Of a stretch of 64,000 bases of DNA, positions 57,396-64,000 are shown piece by piece. The notes beneath the pieces are model-generated. The model was not told the DNA's origin and ran no database searches. It worked only from the letters and a program-made list of their open reading frames with translations. This DNA is from Morella rubra (Eukaryota; Streptophyta; Magnoliopsida; Fagales; Myricaceae): contig CM025853.1 in the NCBI GenBank assembly GCA_003952965.2, positions 27,741,752 to 27,805,751 of the forward strand, in the 5' to 3' direction. The number at the start of each line of letters is the position of its first letter. Positions within the stretch are counted from its first letter, which is position 1. A program made the translations under genes and the position numbers.

Positions 57396-60300
57396 CTAAT
57401 GAAAAACGTGAGAAGATGCATAATATTCGCTCTCGTTGAACACGGGTCTTAAATCTTCTTTGCACATAAAATCTAGAGGGAAAGAAACAAGATGCCCTCT
57501 CACTGCTTCTAATCTCTCCATGGGATCTGTTTCCTTGATATCTCCATTTTGATACGATTCTAGCTTCTCAGGGGCTATTCCTAAATCAATGGTAGAGACG
57601 CCGAGTCTATCCTTCCAGAAGGCCATGCTTTGTCTGAGTGCAGCTCTGCATGTCATAATATTTGGGGGAAATTGAGAATAGTAGTTAGCAGAGGGAGAAA
57701 AGAAGGGGATGAGAGGTAGCTTAAGAACTGCACTATACCTTGTCTGTATAAGGTCATTAGGTATGCAAGAAAAAACATCATGGTAAATTGCTGTATTCGT
57801 CTGTCAAACAAATCACAGATAAAGGGGTTGTTACTTCGAGTAAAAAAAGAATCATATGTCGCAGCCAAACACTAATGTTAACTAGGATATTTACATGCCA
57901 TTTGACAGACTATATTTACATGTCAACTAGAGAAGAGTTTGTCACCTTTTCTTACCCATTTTTGCCCTGCTTTTTGGTAATTCGTTTTATGCTATAGATA
58001 TACATTCTAAAAGCAGATAACAAGTTCTGCTTCAGCCAGACTGCTCTCCTAACCTTTAGCCTGAACTCAGATGCGAAGCCCATTAAAGTCCATCTCCTAC
58101 CCTAGTTGATATATTCCTTCTATACCTATAGAAGTTAAACAGAGTGGCATATGCCTTCTGACCATCCTCCTTTAAGAAAAGAAAAAGAAAAAAAAATATT
58201 TTCCCTAATTATTTCCCACTTGCTGACCTCCATGGAAGCATAACATTTCATGTCCAGGCTACAAATTTGTGCAAAAGAGTTATTAAAAAACTTATCTAGC
58301 TCTTAGAATAGCCTGTAATTTTAAAATTCTTATTGGTTTTCGATTGTTCAACTATATAATCTGGCAGTGATGGGGACTAGTCTTAGATTTCATAACTTTT
58401 CTTTTTGTTTCTAAAACTAAAAAGTTTTCCTCACCTTTGCAGTCGCCATCCAAATATCCTTGTAAGTTGAATCAACAACAGGGTCAATTATTTTATCAAT
58501 CTGAGAAAGAAGCATAAAGAACCAAGATCAGCTAACTTGCCTAAAATATTTGAAAAAGACTACGTATTCACAGACCATTATACTGCAAAAATAATGAAAG
58601 CAATTAGATTCACCAACCTCTCCTGAGCAAATACCAAGGTGTTCGGTCCACAGTGATAGTCGAAGAGTCTGAGAAAATTTTCCTGCCTTCCATGGTTTTC
58701 CTCCCATAAACGAGTTAACCGGCTCTTTGTCCTCAATAAGTACACCAATCTGAAACAAACATTTCACACTCAAGGGGAAGTTAGCCCAGAAGTCATCCAG
58801 CTGAGCATATGGAACAGACAATCATATCAAAAGTTCATAGTTAAACGGGGACAATGCTAGAGCTGAAATCAATGGGGAAACGTGAGAGAAATTATTCCAA
58901 ATTTTTTTTGCTAAAAAAGGATAAGCAATCAACACTATTTCTGGAGTCCATATAAGCCCCGGGAGATTAATAGGTTCTTTAAATTTCCGAAAGTACATGA
59001 TCATGCTTGTTTAAGTCATAGCAATGAGATCCTCAAATACACAATAACATTAACTAGGACTTCCAAGAACTTCATGATGCCTGCTGTCCTCCAAGAGAGA
59101 TTTATAGCAAACAGCAATACAACTACTTTCCACTGGATAGTTATATTCTGAAATATAATGAACAGTTATCTCTAGGGAGAATCCACTTTGAAGTGACTGA
59201 AAATGCAGATTCAAAGAAAAAATTAACTTTTTTCCCAGTGGCAAAGACTAAAAAGTCTATGGTTTCCTAGCAATACCCTATTGCCCAAGTTGTTGCAAAA
59301 CTGGAAAAAAGAAGCGGAGAGACTTGAGAATTCTAATTTTTTTCAATTCTAGATACCATTGGTTGGGTCTTTTTATTTTATTGGTGTTCAAACTGAATGG
59401 ATTCATTTTTGTAAATTCCTAATTGTTATTGAGTTATTTCTGAGAATTCTACAGCTGCCAAAATCCACTGATACTATCCTGTACCAAAAAAGGGGTAGAA
59501 ACTATAATATTTGGAAAGATTGTCAAAAGAATACCTTTCTCAAAGACGAAAGGTTCTGTGAGTGGAAAATAATCTAACAAAAGAACGCATATATTTTTCT
59601 TTTCCAAGTGAAAATTTGAAATAGCATATACAGAAGTTGTTCCTCTCCAACATCTGAGACTCTTGAATTAATGAGGGCTTAGATTTATGTTATTTTTGCA
59701 GAAAGCTTGCTTCAAATTTAGGCAGGCAGAGAGTATCCAAAAACAATACCTAAATGAAAAGCAGAAGTGACTGCAAAGATTCAAGACCAAGACAAAACCT
59801 AAAATTTCGTTCTATATCATTTGAATACTCAACTCTTTAAGCACTCAATCCAGCATGAACGAATCTGGATTTATTAGTTTTATGATTTACAATACACTAT
59901 GGTAAGATATTATGGGTTTCCACGTCCATAACTCCAATAGAAGGGTTACTTTTTTGTTCCAGACTGTGGCAGAAAGCATGAATTCTTCATCAGGTTCTAA
60001 TACTCTAGCTTTAAGGCTCAGAATCAACAGCAGGAAAATCAATAATTTTGTGGAGAGACATGAAGGAGTGGTACCTCAGAATCTCTCGAACCAAGCAAAC
60101 TCCTATCATTAATATTAGCTGATCCGATCAATGATACGCAGTCATCAGCAATCATAATTTTACTGTGAACATATACCTGCAACAACCAATGAAGTATGAC
60201 AGGAATAAGGAGACGTAGTAGGAAAGAAATGCATATAAGCAGAATTTGCAAATAACTGGTAAGGTGAAGTATTATTAACAAGAGGTTTGAGGTGCAACGC

Positions 60301-63300
60301 AACAATTGGTGCAAGAAAATACCTGACTGGAGGCCACAGGACCACCATCAAAGAGTTTACCATAAGCTCTAAGGCCATAGAAAGAAATGTAATCATGTAT
60401 TTTAGGACCAAGAAGATCAGAGAGATTATGCAAGATTGAATTAGGTCCTCGGAAAATTGTTCGATACTGCCAATGCATGATGGCTCTCACAGATGCTGCA
60501 CCACCATCATCCAGACCCCCCTGTTAAAATTCCATTCAGTATAGAAGGAACAGATTAACCAAGATTCAGATTTGCAGGATATTGATGGGACGATAAGAAC
60601 CTGGAAACCTGGTAGTAGTGGTATCACGATTATAACCCTAAAACACTTATTTTCATTGTATGCTCGCATGATACGCCGGAATAATGCTTCTAACACTCGA
60701 TTGCGTATTGTATCATCTCCTGACAAACCTGATATGAAAAATTGGTTCTGGGAAGAAGTTGCCAAGAATTAGGTCAAGATATCAGGTTAACAAAACATGG
60801 AATGGAACTTTAGTGAGTTTTTTTAGACTAACTAAGAAAACATGAACAACAAAACTATAATGACATTAGAATTCAGAAAGATGTTCAAACATAAGGTGTC
60901 CAAAAACATCGCAAGACTTCTACCAGCATATACCAAGCCGCTCCAACTACTTGGCTTATAAGCAATAATGCCATCCAGCCATTTCACCCTTGATAAAAAG
61001 GGCAAGTCTTGAGTAAGCATCGATTTCTTTTATTCGTCTTCCCACTCCATATCCTATGTGGCTTACAACTGCTCATATATGGTGTCCACAAGCATTGCTT
61101 GGACTTATCCAAAAGCAGCCTAACTTAGCTTCCTTTAGTGTAAAACATAGCAAGTTTTACACAGCTTCAGGAAATGTTTCCATTCTCACTTTTTCTAAGT
61201 CCCATCCATTTGAATATTTTTACGCCATACTTTTCTCACTAGGTAGATCAAAGAAAACACTTTGAACGATAATCTATGTTGGATACATACATGTGCTTTG
61301 GAGCAGTTGGCTAATCTGGAAAACAATGCTAGTAAAGGATTACTCAAAATGAATGAACAGAATTTGGAATGCACTGAGACTATTCGAACACATGCAAGTT
61401 TTTTCAGAGAGAATGACTTAAAATGAACAGACAGATATGGGAATGCTGAGGATGCACAAGCTAAGCATCCACCTACAATAAGCTGAGATGGTTGTGGCTC
61501 AAACAGCTAAGACCAGCTAGACCCTATTCACCAGATGAGCTAACATGGCAACCAACCTCCCAGCCCTCGAGCAGGGTGCAGAATTAGGAAGAGAAATGGA
61601 CCTATTCTTCCGAGGTAGAAGACAAAAGGAACTCAACTTTTCATGAAGAAGGAGAAGGTTGAGAGAGCCCATAGAAATGACATATTATCTTATATTCAAA
61701 CTACAAATATAACCCAAAATGAAAATATATGTGGCCACGGCCAAGTACTTAATGAAGGTTAGTTCGTAGACTGTTTTGAAATCTATTTGTGATCTACTCT
61801 AAGACTAGATACAAACAGGTATGGCAAATAATTAATCCTGACCCAGGGCAAGCTGCTCTAAAGTCTAAACTGGACCAATAATGCATGTAAAAAGACAATG
61901 CAATAAAGGCCCACTCAACAGCCTCTTGGGTTATCCTGTGCAATTGAATGCCAAACTTATTCTTCATATAGCATCAAATGGACAGTTACAACATCTTCAA
62001 CAGGTCATCTTCAAAATGTCAGAGCCATCAAAATCATGAATGGGGGGGAAATTGTTGAAACCCCTAGGAGAAGCAAAAGACAAGTAGAACAAAAAAGAGG
62101 GAAAAGCATGTGAGAGGCACATGGGTCATTAAGGGTGTTTTGGAAATAAGTATTATAATTAAGGGTATAATGGTCCATTAGACATTAGCATTTCTCAAGG
62201 TTAAGCTTAAATAGACAAACCTTAGAGACTTAGAGGGGTTTTGGCTTTAGAGACAAAGGACATGGCTGGTAGGCTTGGACTTGGAGATTCCTCTCCAATT
62301 TTTCTGTTTTGTAGGGTTCCTCAATCTTGGGAAACGTGGGCTAGCTTGGTGTAATTCATTGAATCCAAGTTAGAAGATCTTACCCTTGCAATTTATTGAA
62401 TAGGGATCTTACCCTTACAATTCATTCAATAGATTTGATCTAATCTATCCTTTTATCTTTCTTTGTTTTTTTGAATTGTACTCTTGCAATTCATTCAACC
62501 ATCTTTTCTTTATCTTAATATTTGATTATCATTCTATTTCCATTTTCAAACCCTAATCTAGTTAAATATCACCGATTTGTCTAGATTAAATCCCTACTTG
62601 AACCAAATCTCCAAATCTCATAAACCCTAGATTCTCAACTTAGAGATCACAATCGTGTGGATTGGAGGCTTGTTGTTGGACTCCGAGTGAGGTTCTCAAC
62701 AGAAATACTAAATCGACCTCCAGAAATGTCCTTGATTCAAATGGTTTTAGGATGGGGTGGTTGATTCTCAAATCAATGAAACTTTGATTTTGCATTTGCG
62801 TATTGGTTTCTATGCAAATATAACAGTTGGGATTATCAACTTCCCTATTCAGGCACAAGCTTCCAGAAATTTTTCTCAAGAGTCAACATGAAAAATAATG
62901 AAAGAAGATATCATGGACATCAAGCCCCATGCGTTTATATATTAAGAAAACGATGAAGAAACATGTAGAAAAGAAATGTACCTCAATGTAGATAAAGTGT
63001 TCTGCTCTCTCAATGAGAGAACAATAAGCACTGTGAATGCTCTCTTCAGTTTGGCTTGTTCCAGCAGACCACTGACTGACACTTCTAATGACCTGAAAAT
63101 TTAAGGTAGTACAATAATAGAGGATACAGAGATCCATCATCCCAATCAAAATGCAAACAAGCAATTGTGAAAAAGGAAACAGAGAGATAATCACTTAAAA
63201 AACGATCATCAAAGGAAAAGAAAGTCAGTGAGATTTCAGATACACAATAACCTCTCCCCTTTCCTCTCTCTCTATTTCAGAATGCATATTTACTTTGAAA

Positions 63301-64000
63301 GCTCCAAATACCGTTCTTTCCCCCACTTCAATCAGTAATAAATGTAATGGTACACAACGGCTCTTTCAACAATTAGTGCACGATTCTCACAATGGGGAGA
63401 AACAAATCAACACATGAAAACACACAAAATATACTGCCTTCTTCTAAAGGTGAGCGTCATGTTTGAGAACGTTTAACATTTTAACAAGATGTCAATCAAT
63501 GTGCACTTACAAATTTAACCTTTCCTTCCAATATCACACTTGTTTTTGTTCAACTTTTACTGTGACCATGTCGGGGATAATTTCAACTCTTTTCTAGCTA
63601 ATTTCTTCATTGTTCAAACCATTGTACAATACAAGGGGTTAATTAGGAAACTGAAGCAAATACTGTTGACCAAATTAAACTTTACACCATTATGGGAGAA
63701 AAACAATAAGAGAAAGGAAGTCCACTTTTGGATCAAGGAGTAAACATTCCACAAGAAATTATTAAAGTAAATTTGGTAAGTCTATGGAGGTTAATGATAT
63801 TTTGCAGATAAATATGATAATTCTAAAATTTCTTGAGAGTTACAGCCCACCTGACAATGGCATGAAACACCAGGACCAACTTGGCCAGATTCATCGGCAA
63901 ATCCACCCTGATCACCCCGTTCTTGAGTTTCCCACCAATCTCGATCTGAACTTTTCTTGCCAGGCTGTGCCACCCTATCTGAAAGCAGTTTCCCAAGATG
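57396..64000 (-). CDS. Phospholipase D zeta (PX-PH type PLD), C-terminal half
   Basis: Hydrolyses phosphatidylcholine to phosphatidic acid; plant zeta forms resemble animal PLD and act in membrane traffic, root growth and phosphate starvation. Visible exons: 64000-63851 (continues past the window), 63092-62984, 60747-60601, 60530-60323, 60176-60075, 58749-58618, 58500-58435, 57800-57739 and 57645-57396. They encode [20 protein letters not shown], the NQFFISGL segment, [12 protein letters not shown], and the second catalytic HKD motif as [20 protein letters not shown] (His, Lys, Asp present). [20 protein letters not shown] and the family-typical end [20 protein letters not shown] and [13 protein letters not shown] follow. 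No stop or frame break seen. PX, PH and the first HKD lie outside. PLDP1 versus PLDP2 cannot be decided here. Confidence 0.93.
62053..62701 (-). mobile_element. Solo LTR in a PLD zeta intron
   Basis: A 649-bp sequence starting TGTTGAAACCCC and ending GGTTCTCAACA (TG...CA with short inverted ends), flanked by the 5-bp duplication GAAAT (62048-62052 and 62702-62706). No second LTR, primer site or coding part, so it is a solo LTR left by recombination. It contains a 29-bp tandem pair (GATCTTACCCTT near 62368 and 62406). Unrelated to the copia LTRs; strand is arbitrary. Confidence 0.85.

Noticed and set aside
61440..61620. Second SINE on the minus strand in the PLD zeta intron
   Set aside because: A weak A-box-like stretch (TAGCTCATCTGGTG) is visible but no clear B box, tail or duplication.
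1..64000. CRISPR arrays, phage, plasmid or bacterial defence systems
   Set aside because: Gene structure, introns and repeat types are all plant nuclear; no short regularly spaced repeats with unique spacers were seen.

Overview
This window is nuclear DNA from a flowering plant, almost certainly a dicot. Every gene is broken into many GT-AG introns, introns and spacers are AT-rich, and the proteins are plant families: TOPLESS-related corepressor, RWA wall-acetylation protein, PX-PH type phospholipase D and plant PP2C. The mobile elements are plant types: Ty1/copia, LINE, MULE, hAT and Harbinger-like MITEs. The species cannot be fixed from sequence alone.

Layout, left to right: (1) 69-3203 (+), a decayed RWA-type gene with three in-frame stops. 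(2) 4126-7250 (-), EMC6, a small ER membrane protein complex subunit with a 20-nt exon followed by a U12-type intron. (3) 7446-8963, a 5'-truncated LINE into which a 946-bp MULE has inserted; the MULE carries a probable captured host-gene fragment. (4) 9443-11300, two hAT-like elements and a LINE tail. (5) 11726-18954 (-), a complete TOPLESS-related gene resembling TPR2. (6) 19,000-22,100, AT-rich spacer with MITEs. (7) 22100-29322 (+), an APUM24/Puf6-type pumilio gene with two MITEs and one hAT element in its introns. (8) 29833-31541 (-), a plant J-domain protein. (9) 32,000-36,640, spacer with a retroelement-like block holding a 36-bp minisatellite. (10) 36641-40497 (+), a class 3 (diacylglycerol) lipase. 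(11) 42138-43113 (+), a LINE 3' end with target duplication. (12) 43578-46118 (-), a plant protein with a gamma-glutamylcyclotransferase-like start motif. (13) 46594-48949 (-), a PP2C phosphatase. (14) 49609-54385 (+), a very young Ty1/copia element with LTRs differing by one base. (15) 55104-55659, a MITE. (16) 57396-64000 (-), the 3' half of PLD zeta, with a solo LTR in its largest visible intron.

The host genes act in separate processes: membrane protein insertion, auxin/jasmonate-type corepression, rRNA processing, protein folding, lipid signalling and dephosphorylation. They form no operon-like system. From memory, the Arabidopsis counterparts of PLD zeta, PP2C, PUM24 and TPR2 lie close together on chromosome 3, so the window looks like a conserved syntenic block expanded by mobile elements.

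I see no CRISPR, prokaryotic or viral system. The most interesting points are the U12 intron, micro-exon and odd donor in EMC6, the nested LINE/MULE with a captured gene piece, the eroded RWA gene, the young copia element with one frame break, and a set of small insertions with exact target duplications.
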